Shown piece by piece: positions 35,459-43,773 of a stretch of 64,000 bases of DNA. Numbering within the stretch: the stretch's first letter is position 1; each line of letters starts with the position of its first letter. Made by a program: the position numbers and the translations under genes. A model generated the notes under the pieces. The model had not been told where the DNA came from. It saw only the letters and a program-made list of their open reading frames with translations, and did no database searches. The stretch is from Pseudomonadota bacterium. Its GTDB lineage: Bacteria > Desulfobacterota > Binatia > Binatales > Binataceae. Where the stretch lies: contig JAJPIG010000004.1 of the NCBI GenBank assembly GCA_021324855.1, positions 94,603 to 158,602 of the forward strand, written 5' to 3'.

Positions 35459-36925
35459 TCAACGGACATCTTCGTAGCCGTACTCTTTCCAGCGGTCAAG
35501 AATTTTTTGTTTGACCGGCTCCGACCAGGCCGATGCGAAGTCCGAGACGCGCGTATGCTCCTCGCGATACTCGGCCGGCCATTGGTGCGGAAAAGTCGAA
35601 TCCATGATCCAGCACGGCGCTTCGCGTTTGGCGCGCTCCTCGGGCGTCAGCCACGCCCACAGCGGCAGGTAGTTCGGCATATTGTCGATCACCTCGTAGC
35701 GCCGCGGATGCATCCGGGAGCAGATCGACCACCAGACGTCCTCGATGTTGGTCACATCGACATCTTCATCGACGAACACGATGCCGCTTTCGAGCAGGCG
35801 ATGGCCGCCGGTCAGCAGCCCGACGATGCGCTTGGCGAGTCCGGGCGCGGGCCGCGCCGCGACCACCACCACGTTGGGCACGTAATAGTAAATCGATTTG
35901 ATGCGCACGCCGTGATCTTCGAGCCAGTTCTTCGCGGCGGCCGATTCGACCAGCGCGCCGGTGGTCGCCGAATCGTCCCACGGCTTGCCCATGTTGGCGA
36001 AGGTGAAGATCGGCGCGCGGCGGTGCGTGATGCATTTAACGCGGGCGAGCGGGGCGCGTCCGCGATGGGCCGCGTGGCCGGTGTACTCGCCGAAAGGACC
36101 CTCGGGCGCGGATTCGCCGGGAACCACCTCGGCTTCGATGATGATCTCGGCGTTGGCCGGCACTTCGAGATCGCTGGTCTCGCATTTGACGATCGGCACG
36201 CCTTCGCCGCGCAAGCCGCCGGCGATTTCCGCCTCGCTGACGCCGTGCGGCAGAGGCGCGCGAGAAATCGTATGGGACAGCGGATCGGCGCCAATCACCA
36301 GCGCGATCGGCATCGGCTGGTTCCGCGCCTGGTACTTCTTGAGAATTCCGCCGCCGTGCTGATCGGCGGGCAACAGCAGGATCGCGAAATGCTGCTCGTC
36401 GCGCACCATGCATCGGTAGATTCCCCAGTTCACCCACCCGCTGTCAGGATCTTTGGTGACCACGATGTCCCAGGTGCCCACGTAGCGGCCGCCGTCAATC
36501 TCCTTGATCCACGGCACCGGCAGCCGCAGCAGATCGGCCTCCTCGCGATCCCAGATGACTTCCTTGCATGGCGCGGAATCGCGCGCGACGCGGACCGGCG
36601 CAATCGGCGTGCGGAAGCGCTCGCGCGCGATCTCGATCAATTCGAGTTGCGGCGTCGCGGGATCGACGCCCATCGCGATCGCGGCGCGCGCCAGCAGATG
36701 AGGCCGGCTCGGGCCGAGCAGCACGCCCGCGATACTCTGGCCGGGATAATCCTTGACATTTTCGAACAGCGGGGCGGGGCCGCGCCGCTCGCACACCAGC
36801 CGGCTCATCGCGCCGACTTCATATCGCCAGTCGACCTGGGTGCTGATGCGGCGCAGTTCGCCAGCGGTTTCCAGCCTGCCGACGTACTCGCGCAGATCAA
36901 CGGGACAATTCAGCCGGGTGGCCAT
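35459..36925 (-). CDS. UbiD-family prenyl-FMN decarboxylase
   Basis: 488 residues, normal for UbiD. Recognisable blocks are DIVVTKDPDSGWVNWGIYR (metal and prenyl-FMN region), the catalytic EGPFGEYTGH loop and VFVDEDVDVTNIEDVWW. The family decarboxylates or carboxylates aromatic or alpha,beta-unsaturated acids using prenylated FMN made by UbiX. It is the third gene of the minus-strand run, after the Rieske alpha and NTF2-CDGSH genes, with a 34-base gap. It differs clearly from the second UbiD gene at 39162-40685, so the locus may remove two different carboxyl groups. No ubiX is in the window. Confidence 0.92.
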   Translation of the reverse strand: MATRLNCPVDLREYVGRLETAGELRRISTQVDWRYEVGAMSRLVCERRGPAPLFENVKDYPGQSIAGVLLGPSRPHLLARAAIAMGVDPATPQLELIEIARERFRTPIAPVRVARDSAPCKEVIWDREEADLLRLPVPWIKEIDGGRYVGTWDIVVTKDPDSGWVNWGIYRCMVRDEQHFAILLLPADQHGGGILKKYQARNQPMPIALVIGADPLSHTISRAPLPHGVSEAEIAGGLRGEGVPIVKCETSDLEVPANAEIIIEAEVVPGESAPEGPFGEYTGHAAHRGRAPLARVKCITHRRAPIFTFANMGKPWDDSATTGALVESAAAKNWLEDHGVRIKSIYYYVPNVVVVAARPAPGLAKRIVGLLTGGHRLLESGIVFVDEDVDVTNIEDVWWSICSRMHPRRYEVIDNMPNYLPLWAWLTPEERAKREAPCWIMDSTFPHQWPAEYREEHTRVSDFASAWSEPVKQKILDRWKEYGYEDVR

Positions 36926-36959
36926 CGCGTTTTCGACCGCGCGGGGTGCGCGGGACCAT

Positions 36960-37715
36960 TCAGCCGCCGTTCTTCTCGAGCTTGAGATTCAGATGCGTGC
37001 CATCGCAGAACGGCCGCGTGCCGGTCCGCTTGCATCCGCAGAGTACGACCAGTTGGCGCCGATCGATTTCAAGCTCGACCGGGCGATGCTCGGTGCCCTT
37101 ATGCGAGCCATCGCAAAACGGCTGGTTCTTCGAGCGGCCGCACGCGCACCAGAAATAGCTGTCGGGCTCGAGCTCGCAAAAGTACGGCTGATGGTCGTTG
37201 CCCTTCGGGAAGCGCTGCCGCACCCATCCGGCCGCGTAGGGGCTTGCGATGTTCAGCTTGAGCACCATCTTGCGGAAAAGCCACTTGCCGTCCTGCTTGA
37301 CGACCTCCGCATCGTAGGTCCCGCCGATCCAGTGCGGCTCGGCTTCGTTGGTGTCGGAATCCGGCACCGTGGCCGATTCCCACAGATACCAGAAGGCTTT
37401 GGCGCTGGCGCCCGACGGATCGATCTCGATCTGCGGCGAGATCATGTAATGGAGCGACCACCAGATTTTCTCGCCGGCGATGCCTTTAAGCGCCGCCGCC
37501 AATGTCTCGCGCCCGTGATAGGTCCCGAAGCCGGCGCATTCCCAGGTGGCGTCCTTGGAAAACAGCGGCGCAAGCAGCTCGGGGTCATTGCCCCGGTCGC
37601 ATCCGCGCGCATAGGAGGTGATCAGGTTTCTGATCGATTCGAGATCCTGCATGCAGTCGAGATCGCGGCGAATCCCGAGCAGCAGCTCCTTGATTTCGCC
37701 AATCGCGTCACTCAT
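36960..37715 (-). CDS. NTF2/SnoaL-like domain fused to two CDGSH iron-sulfur motifs
   Basis: 251 residues. Residues 1-165 form an NTF2-like cone domain of the SnoaL/Rieske-beta type (LESIRNLITSYARGCDRGN, FSKDATWEC, HWIGGTYDAEVVKQDGKW). Residues 178-241 carry two complete CDGSH motifs, each with three Cys and one His: Cys190, Cys192, Cys201, His205 and Cys226, Cys228, Cys237, His241. Each should bind one [2Fe-2S] cluster. The gene sits 15 bases after a Rieske alpha gene, where a beta subunit would normally lie, so it is plausibly a beta subunit with a built-in electron-transfer tail. Both domain assignments are clear from motifs; the joint role is inference. Confidence 0.85.
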   Translation of the reverse strand: MSDAIGEIKELLLGIRRDLDCMQDLESIRNLITSYARGCDRGNDPELLAPLFSKDATWECAGFGTYHGRETLAAALKGIAGEKIWWSLHYMISPQIEIDPSGASAKAFWYLWESATVPDSDTNEAEPHWIGGTYDAEVVKQDGKWLFRKMVLKLNIASPYAAGWVRQRFPKGNDHQPYFCELEPDSYFWCACGRSKNQPFCDGSHKGTEHRPVELEIDRRQLVVLCGCKRTGTRPFCDGTHLNLKLEKNGG

Positions 37716-37730
37716 CGAATTGCCGTTCCG

Positions 37731-38996
37731 TTAGCGACCCGCGGCGGCGGCATGATTGCGAGCTTCGACCTCAGCCGCGTAGGCCTTGTAGCGCTGCACC
37801 AGCCATCGGTTCATCTGCGAGAGGGTCTTCTCTTTGGGCGCGTAACGGGTGCGCGGCGCGAAGCGCGATTTGAGCCCCAGATGGACGCTGCGGTTCGAGG
37901 CGACGTCCTGGTCGTTGTAGGCGCAGAGCCCATCGACCGCCATCTTGAAGATGTAGTCGAAGTTCTTGTCCTTGAAGGTCTCGGGCGGATAGAGAAAGCC
38001 GACCCGCAGCACGATGCGATTCGCCGACTGCGGCCGGATGATGTAGTAGAAGACGCCGTCCGGAACCGCGCCGAAAAACAGGTTGGGCGGCACCGTGACG
38101 AACATCACGCGCCGGCGCTCCTTGTCGGTCAGGGTCTTGATGACCGGAAACAGGCACTTGAAGCTCATGTTGAAGTTCGCGTCACGCTCCAGAAAACCGG
38201 TCGGGTGGAACACCGCGCCGTCGTCCTCGGGGTCCCAGTCATAGAATGAAACCAGCCGCGAGGGCGCAAAATCGTGGATGCCGCGATGGAGATACCAGGT
38301 GTGGTAGGGCTCGATCGCGTTCTCCTGCATGTACTTCCAGTTCCAGTCATACTCGGGAAAATCGAAGTTGGGCGTCCCGAGCATCTCGCCCATGTGATGA
38401 TTTTCGATCTCTTTGGTGAGCCGCTTGAGACGCGGCGCAAGCGGCTTGGCGCGGCCGTCCATGTTGACGAAGATGAAGCCGTTCCAGATTTCGCTGCGCA
38501 GTACCGGCAGGAAGGCCTGCTTCTTAAGCTCCGCCAGCGGCAGGACCGGATTCATCTCGGGTGCGCCGATCAGCTCGCCATCGAGATTGTAGGTCCAGTG
38601 ATGCAGCGGACAGACCAGTTTCTCGACGTTGCCGATGCCTTCGCAAAGCACGCGTCCGCGGTGAGCGCAAACCGCGGACATCACCTTGACCACGCCCTCG
38701 CGATCGCGCAACACGATCAGCGGGTCGTTGTTCATGTTGATCGTCTGGAAATCGCCGGGGTTCGGAATCAGCCCGGTATGCCCAACGCATACCCAGTCGC
38801 GATCGTAGACCGCGCGCTTTTCGAACTCGAACCACTCCTCTGACGTGTAACATTCCGGCGGCAGTGAGATGGCCTGCTTATGCTCCTGTGCCGAGGGCTC
38901 GAGGCCGGCAAGAATCTCGCGAATTTTCGGAGTCAGCTCGACGTCTTCCAGTAACGCCGAGTAATAATTGCCCATTCTGGTCAGGCTTGCGCTCAT
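37731..38996 (-). CDS. Rieske oxygenase alpha subunit with Glu at the bridging position
   Basis: 421 residues. Rieske ligands are Cys110-x-His112 and Cys129-x2-His132. The catalytic iron histidines are His232 and His237 in EPYHTWYLH; Glu229 occupies the place of the usual Asp that links the Rieske and iron sites in neighbouring subunits. The other three alpha subunits here have Asp at that place; glutamate is known at the equivalent position in carnitine monooxygenase (CntA). It is the first gene of the minus-strand run, directly before the NTF2-CDGSH gene. A palindrome lies 17-35 bases upstream of its start. Confidence 0.9.
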   Translation of the reverse strand: MSASLTRMGNYYSALLEDVELTPKIREILAGLEPSAQEHKQAISLPPECYTSEEWFEFEKRAVYDRDWVCVGHTGLIPNPGDFQTINMNNDPLIVLRDREGVVKVMSAVCAHRGRVLCEGIGNVEKLVCPLHHWTYNLDGELIGAPEMNPVLPLAELKKQAFLPVLRSEIWNGFIFVNMDGRAKPLAPRLKRLTKEIENHHMGEMLGTPNFDFPEYDWNWKYMQENAIEPYHTWYLHRGIHDFAPSRLVSFYDWDPEDDGAVFHPTGFLERDANFNMSFKCLFPVIKTLTDKERRRVMFVTVPPNLFFGAVPDGVFYYIIRPQSANRIVLRVGFLYPPETFKDKNFDYIFKMAVDGLCAYNDQDVASNRSVHLGLKSRFAPRTRYAPKEKTLSQMNRWLVQRYKAYAAEVEARNHAAAAGR

Positions 38997-39012
38997 CGGA
39001 TCTCCCCGCTCA

Positions 39013-39031
39013 TCAAGTGTTTCATACTTGA
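39013..39031. promoter_or_regulatory. Perfect inverted repeat between divergent operons
   Basis: TCAAGT and ACTTGA arms separated by seven bases, in the 165-base spacer between the divergent Rieske gene (start 38996) and the BsdC-type decarboxylase (start 39162). The size and spacing suit a dimeric regulator (LysR, GntR, TetR or IclR type) and the position could control both directions. No regulator gene is adjacent, and I could not place a clear sigma-70 promoter around it. Confidence 0.4.
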
Positions 39032-39161
39032 CCAGAGCAACGCGGAAGCGTCAAGGCGAACGCCGGCGGCTTGGCTCGACAGTGGCGCGGAACACGGGCT
39101 AAATTGGACCAAATGTCGCCGGTCCTCTGCTTTGGATCGGCCGCTCTCGGAGGAGCGTTCC

Positions 39162-40685
39162 GTGGAGGAAATTCCCGCCCGCAGCCCAGTCGAAAAGGTT
39201 ACCAATGGCGCGCAGCCCTCGATCGCCGCGCCGGTCAAGTCCCAGCGTCGCATCGGATCGTTGCGCGATTTTCTCGCTTTGCTGGCCGAGAACCGGCAGT
39301 GCATTACGTGGCCCGATCCGGTGATGCCCGAGCCCGATATCCGTTACGCCGCAGTCGCCGCCGGCAACGACGTGCAGGGCGGCCCGGCGATCATTTTCGA
39401 CAAGATTCGCGGCTATCCGGGCCGCCGTCTCGCGATCGGCGTGCATGGGAGCTGGAGCAACATCGCACTGCTGCTCGGCCGTCCCAAGGGCACGACCATC
39501 AAGGAGATGTTCTTCGAGATGACGCGGCGATGGGGCGCGAAGGGCGCCAAGCCGCAGCTCGACTGGATAAAGCCGGAAGACGCGCCCGTCTACGAGCATC
39601 GGCTCGAGCAGGACATCAATCTTTACGACCTCATTCCGCTGACGCGCATCAATGAATTCGACGGCGGGTTTTATATCGGCAAAGCGGCGGTGGTAAGCCG
39701 CGACCCGCGCGATCCCGAGGACTTCAACAAGCAGAATGTCGGTATCTACCGACTGCAGCTACACGCCCCCGATCGCTTTTCGCTGCTGAGCATCCCGGCG
39801 CACGACATCGGGCGGCAGATTCTGATCGCCGAGAAGGAGCGGCGGCCGTTTCGGATCGCCGTGATGCTCGGGAATCATCCGGCGATCGCGATGTTCGCGG
39901 CGACCCCGCTCGCCTACGACGAAAGCGAATACTCGTACGCCTCCGCGATGATGGGCCAGCCGATGACGCTCACGCAGTCGGGCAACGGGCTGGACATCCT
40001 GGCCGAGACCGAGATCGTTATCGAGGCCGAGCTGATGCTCGGCGAGCGCATCCTGGAAGGACCGTTCGGCGAATTTCCGGGCAGCTACAGCGGCGTGCGG
40101 CGCGCGCCGGTCTTCAAGGTGACTGCAGTGTCGCATCGGCGCGACCCGATCTTCGAAAGCATCTACATCGGCAAGGGATGGACCGAACACGACACGCTCA
40201 TAGGGCTCAGCACTTCGGTGCCGATCTACTCGGTGCTCAAGGACCAGTTTCCCGAGGTGCAGGCGGTCAACGCGCTCTATCATCACGGGATGACCGGGAT
40301 CATCTCGCTCAAGAATCGCTACGGCGGCTTCGCGAAATCGGTCGCGTTGCGCGCGCTCGGCACGCCGCACGGCCTGATGTATTTGAAGAACCTGATCATG
40401 GTCGATGACGACGTCGACCCGTTCGATCTGAACCAAGTGATGTGGGCGCTGTCGGTGCGCACGCGCGCGAGCGACATCATCGTGCTGCCGAACATGCCGA
40501 TGATTCCAATCGATCCGGCCGCCGAGGTCTCCGGCAAGGGTCATCATCTGATCATCGATGCGACCAGCTTTCTGCCGCCCGACAACGTCGGTCCCGACGT
40601 TAAGCTGGTGAATCGTCCGGCAGGCGAGCATATCGAGCGCCTGATGCGGCGCATCCGCGAGATGCAGGAGGAGGGCGCACGATGA
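39162..40685 (+). CDS. bsdC: Non-oxidative hydroxyarylic-acid decarboxylase, BsdC/EcdC-type UbiD
   Basis: 507 residues from the GTG at 39162, preceded by GGAGGAG six bases upstream; a TTG ten codons earlier has no such site. Motifs: NKQNVGIYRLQLHAPDR (prenyl-FMN/metal region), the catalytic EGPFGEFPGSYSG loop and VDDDVDPFDLNQVMWALS. These follow the hydroxybenzoate, vanillate and protocatechuate decarboxylases (BsdC, EcdC, VdcC). A BsdD-type subunit gene overlaps its stop, which strongly supports that subfamily over ubiquinone-pathway UbiD. The reaction is reversible decarboxylation of a hydroxylated benzoate to a phenol, in the cytoplasm. It is divergent from the Rieske/UbiD/PCMH run. Confidence 0.92.
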   Translation: MEEIPARSPVEKVTNGAQPSIAAPVKSQRRIGSLRDFLALLAENRQCITWPDPVMPEPDIRYAAVAAGNDVQGGPAIIFDKIRGYPGRRLAIGVHGSWSNIALLLGRPKGTTIKEMFFEMTRRWGAKGAKPQLDWIKPEDAPVYEHRLEQDINLYDLIPLTRINEFDGGFYIGKAAVVSRDPRDPEDFNKQNVGIYRLQLHAPDRFSLLSIPAHDIGRQILIAEKERRPFRIAVMLGNHPAIAMFAATPLAYDESEYSYASAMMGQPMTLTQSGNGLDILAETEIVIEAELMLGERILEGPFGEFPGSYSGVRRAPVFKVTAVSHRRDPIFESIYIGKGWTEHDTLIGLSTSVPIYSVLKDQFPEVQAVNALYHHGMTGIISLKNRYGGFAKSVALRALGTPHGLMYLKNLIMVDDDVDPFDLNQVMWALSVRTRASDIIVLPNMPMIPIDPAAEVSGKGHHLIIDATSFLPPDNVGPDVKLVNRPAGEHIERLMRRIREMQEEGAR

Positions 40686-40918
40686 GCACGGGAATGGAAG
40701 TATGCCCGCGATGCCGCGGGACGGAAGTCGAGATGCAGTATCAGGGCAAGGAGGACGGCCGCGTCATCTGGAGCATCCTGCACTGCCGCCGCTGCTCGTT
40801 CTCATGGCGCGACAGCGAGCCGCCGGAATCGATCGTACCGGAGAAGCGCGATCCGTTCTTCAACGTGAACCCGGACGACATCAACCGCTACCCGATTGTA
40901 CTCGCCCCGACGCCGTAA
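40682..40918 (+). CDS. bsdD: BsdD/VdcD-type small subunit of hydroxyarylic-acid decarboxylase
   Basis: 78 residues. Two Cys pairs, Cys8-x2-Cys11 and Cys35-x2-Cys38, form a zinc-ribbon-like fold, followed by FSWRDSEPPE and a C-terminal NPDDINRYP segment, the characteristic pattern of BsdD/VdcD/EcdD proteins. It overlaps the bsdC stop by four bases (ATGA). The small subunit is found with clostridial, Bacillus and Streptomyces hydroxybenzoate or vanillate decarboxylases; its precise role is not settled. There is no BsdB/UbiX gene here, so prenyl-FMN must come from elsewhere. Confidence 0.88.
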   Translation: MSTGMEVCPRCRGTEVEMQYQGKEDGRVIWSILHCRRCSFSWRDSEPPESIVPEKRDPFFNVNPDDINRYPIVLAPTP

Positions 40919-40960
40919 ATATCGATCGGGATGAGATCCCAAATGGGGGCCGAAAGCTAG

Positions 40961-41863
40961 CTACAGCGCGTTGATCGTGCGATGGCCCCAGAGGCTGGTG
41001 ACGCGGTTCATCACGACCTTCCAGGTGCGATCGTCGACCTCGCGGCCGCCGTAGCCGAACTCGCATCCGAAGCCCGACGGCGTCTTCATGTAGAACGAAA
41101 TCATCAGGTCGTTCGCATGCCGCCCGATCGACGACACCAGCGGCACTTCGCTGTCCATGCACAGATCGAACGTCGCGCCGACGTCGTCGATGTCCTTAAC
41201 CTGCACCAGAAAATGATTGAGCCGCTTGGTGTAGCGGCCCGAGCCGAAAGCGATCGAATGATGGCGCAGATTGCAGTGGAAGAAGATCATGTGGGAGGAG
41301 ATGCCGATGCGCTTGGCGCGATGCTCGGACGGCGTCGCGATGTCGGTCACGCGCATGCCGAGAGCGTTCTGATAGAAGCTCGCGCTCTTGTCGAGATCAT
41401 CGACCGCGATCACGACGTGGCCCATCCCGTAGTCTTCGCCGGTCAGGAAGCCGCCGATCGCGCGCGGCGACTTGAAGGGCGTGTTGTACTTGAGCGGGCC
41501 GTAGTAGGCTTCGGAATCGATCCCGCTCGGATCCTTGAACTTGATCAACCGATAAACCGAGCGCGCCGCGGCTTCGGCCGGCGTGCCGTGCTCGACCTTC
41601 ACGCCCCATTCGGTGAGCTGGCGGGCAAGCTCTTCGAGCGCGCGATGGTCCTCGACTTCCCAGCCGAGCAACCGCAGGTCATCGGACGGATCGGGATGTA
41701 CGGAAATCCGATGGTGATAATCGTCCATGCGCAGATAGAGCGTGCCGTCGGGACCGCGCTCGCATAGCTGCAGCCCGAGAATTTCAGTCGCGTAGCGCTC
41801 CCACGCATCGAGATTGCTGGCGCCGAGACCGATGTAGCCGAGTTGTTTGACCGCAGTCGCCAT
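40961..41863 (-). CDS. Type I extradiol dioxygenase (BphC/HsaC-like, VOC fold)
   Basis: 300 residues from the ATG at 41863, with GGAG eight bases upstream; an upstream in-frame start is weaker. It has two VOC (glyoxalase-fold) modules. The iron ligands of type I extradiol enzymes are all present: His149 (MGHVVIAVDD), His217 (LNHFLVQ) and Glu268 (GCEFGYG), with Tyr258 nearby. It would cleave a catechol ring next to the hydroxyls (meta cleavage). It lies 66 bases after the HpaB-like hydroxylase gene on the same strand, which makes a hydroxylate-then-cleave module likely. It converges with bsdD. Confidence 0.92.
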   Translation of the reverse strand: MATAVKQLGYIGLGASNLDAWERYATEILGLQLCERGPDGTLYLRMDDYHHRISVHPDPSDDLRLLGWEVEDHRALEELARQLTEWGVKVEHGTPAEAAARSVYRLIKFKDPSGIDSEAYYGPLKYNTPFKSPRAIGGFLTGEDYGMGHVVIAVDDLDKSASFYQNALGMRVTDIATPSEHRAKRIGISSHMIFFHCNLRHHSIAFGSGRYTKRLNHFLVQVKDIDDVGATFDLCMDSEVPLVSSIGRHANDLMISFYMKTPSGFGCEFGYGGREVDDRTWKVVMNRVTSLWGHRTINAL

Positions 41864-41929
41864 AGTGTTCGCTCCGCCTTCCGCAGGATGACCCAATCGT
41901 AGCTCCGTCCGCGGCGTCCGGCCAAGCCG

Positions 41930-43492
41930 CTACTTGCGCCTGACCGCGCCGACGACCTGGTTGATATCGGTCGAATTTATCAGGTCCTTCGCGACCCATC
42001 CGTCGAGATCGTACTCGGCCAGGCATTTCTCGGCGAGCGCCTTCACCTCCGCAGCCTTGCCGAGCTCGATCGCGAGCGCGAGGTTTTCGAAGCGCGTCGT
42101 ATCGTGGTTGCCGGCGTAGTTGAGTTCGTACAGTTCGTGGCGCGAGCCGAACTCGGTGCCGATCGAATCCCAGAGCAGCTTCAGCACCTTCACGCGATTC
42201 ACGGCGTCGTAGCCGTTTGAGCCGCGAATATAGCGATCGATCAGCGGGCGCAGCTCGGGATTCTTGAAGTCGGCCGCGTGCGAGTTCAAGTAGATGAGCG
42301 CGCTCGAATAGGTCTGCTCGATAAGCTGGCGGATGCGCGGGTAGGCGATCGCCGAGATAGTCCGATAGCAGTTGCCGTACATCGTGTTCGGCAGCACCGT
42401 ATCGCCGACCCACGGCTCGACTGTGCGCGCCATCGCATCGGTCAACGCCCAGAACAGCGACCGCCACGCCATGATCTCGCCGAGCCAGACCTGCGACGCG
42501 CGCACCGAATCCTGCCCGGTTGCCTCCGCCGCCTTGAGCAGCACGCCCATCAGGAAGTCGAGCTTGACGGCGAGCCGCGTGCATCCGTGCAGCGTGAAGC
42601 GCGGGATGAATCCGGAGTTCGGGAAGAAATGGTTCGCCTTCTCGATGTCGCGATAGACGAACAGGTTTTCCCAGGGAATCAGGACCTTGTCGAGGATAAA
42701 GACCGCGTCGTTCTCGTCGAAGCGGCTCGAAAGCGGATAATCGAACGGACTGCCCACGGTCTCCGCGGCCATCTCGTACGAAGTGCGGCAGATGAGCTTG
42801 ACGCCGGGGCTGTTCATCGGGATGAGCGCGAACAGCGCCATGTCGGCGCGGCCGAGCGGCGTCACGCCGTTGTAGCCGATGAAGTTGTAATGCGTGAGCG
42901 CGGAGCCGGTGGCGACCACCTTCGCGCCGCTCACGATCACGCCCTGGTCGGTTTCCTTCTCGACATGTACGTAGACATCGGCGACCTCATCGGGCGGGCG
43001 CGAGCGATCGACCGGCGGATTGACGATCGCGTGATTCATGAACAGGCACCGTTCCTGCGCCTTGCGGTACCATTCGCGCGCGTTGTTCTCGTACGGCTTG
43101 TAGAACGTGGCGTTCGCGCCCAGCGTGCCGAGGAAGCTCGCTTTGTAGTCCGGCGAGCGGCCCATCCATCCGTAGGTGACGCGCGCCCATGCTGCGATCG
43201 CGTCGCGGGTCTTCACCAGCTCGTCGGCGCTCCTATCGACGCGATAGAAGCGATGCGTAAAGCCGTCGCTGCCGGTGTCGGTTTTGGTGGTGAGGACCGG
43301 CTGCTCTTTCGGATCGTGCAGCGAGTCATACATCCGCGCGAGCATCCGCGCGGCATTACGGAACGCCGGATGGACGGTAACGTCCTTGACCCGCTCGCCG
43401 TAAATCCAGACTTCGCGCCCGTCGCGCAGGCTTTCGAGATACTCGCTTCCGGTGAACGGACGGGTATCGCTCTTGGAGTCGCCTTTAGCCAT
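41930..43492 (-). CDS. HpaB-family FADH2-dependent aromatic hydroxylase
   Basis: 520 residues from the ATG at 43492 (GGAGGAG 11 bases upstream). The N-terminal HpaB_N domain starts at [20 protein letters not shown]; later blocks are [11 protein letters not shown] (seen as [15 protein letters not shown]), [13 protein letters not shown] and the C-terminal [17 protein letters not shown]. This is the oxygenase component of two-component 4-hydroxyphenylacetate 3-hydroxylase-type enzymes, which add a hydroxyl ortho to a phenol. It needs reduced FAD, but no HpaC-type reductase gene is in the window. The product catechol is a natural substrate for the extradiol dioxygenase encoded next. Confidence 0.9.
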   Translation of the reverse strand: MAKGDSKSDTRPFTGSEYLESLRDGREVWIYGERVKDVTVHPAFRNAARMLARMYDSLHDPKEQPVLTTKTDTGSDGFTHRFYRVDRSADELVKTRDAIAAWARVTYGWMGRSPDYKASFLGTLGANATFYKPYENNAREWYRKAQERCLFMNHAIVNPPVDRSRPPDEVADVYVHVEKETDQGVIVSGAKVVATGSALTHYNFIGYNGVTPLGRADMALFALIPMNSPGVKLICRTSYEMAAETVGSPFDYPLSSRFDENDAVFILDKVLIPWENLFVYRDIEKANHFFPNSGFIPRFTLHGCTRLAVKLDFLMGVLLKAAEATGQDSVRASQVWLGEIMAWRSLFWALTDAMARTVEPWVGDTVLPNTMYGNCYRTISAIAYPRIRQLIEQTYSSALIYLNSHAADFKNPELRPLIDRYIRGSNGYDAVNRVKVLKLLWDSIGTEFGSRHELYELNYAGNHDTTRFENLALAIELGKAAEVKALAEKCLAEYDLDGWVAKDLINSTDINQVVGAVRRK

Positions 43493-43773
43493 GGTCAGGA
43501 TGTCTCCTCCGCGCCAATTCGGCAACCCCGATTAGCTGTCGGTTTTCGTCCGCAATCGGATCGTGAGGGGCCGCCGGAAAACTATTGAATCATAAATTAA
43601 TCGAAACCACGGCCGATACTACGAACTCATCTCGAATGCGCGCAAGCCTCGAGTCGATTCGCCGCAACAGCCGATGCTGGAGCGGGAAGTCCTGTCCAGT
43701 GATAGTTATGACTAACGGCGGCAGGTCGAAACGAAATCCGACGTGAAGGACCGGCTGCTTCTGTCGCCCGGCC
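43493..43773. other. Intergenic region between the DUF1329 and HpaB-like genes
   Basis: 281 bases between the end of the DUF1329 gene and the start of the HpaB-like gene, both on the minus strand. No gene is seen. An AT-rich patch at about 43578-43608 is the likely place for the HpaB promoter; it contains imperfect inverted sequence but no clear -35/-10 pair. Confidence 0.45.

Noticed and set aside
35363..38249. Two long plus-strand open frames opposite UbiD, NTF2-CDGSH and Rieske genes
   Set aside because: Antisense shadows of genes with intact cluster and active-site motifs.
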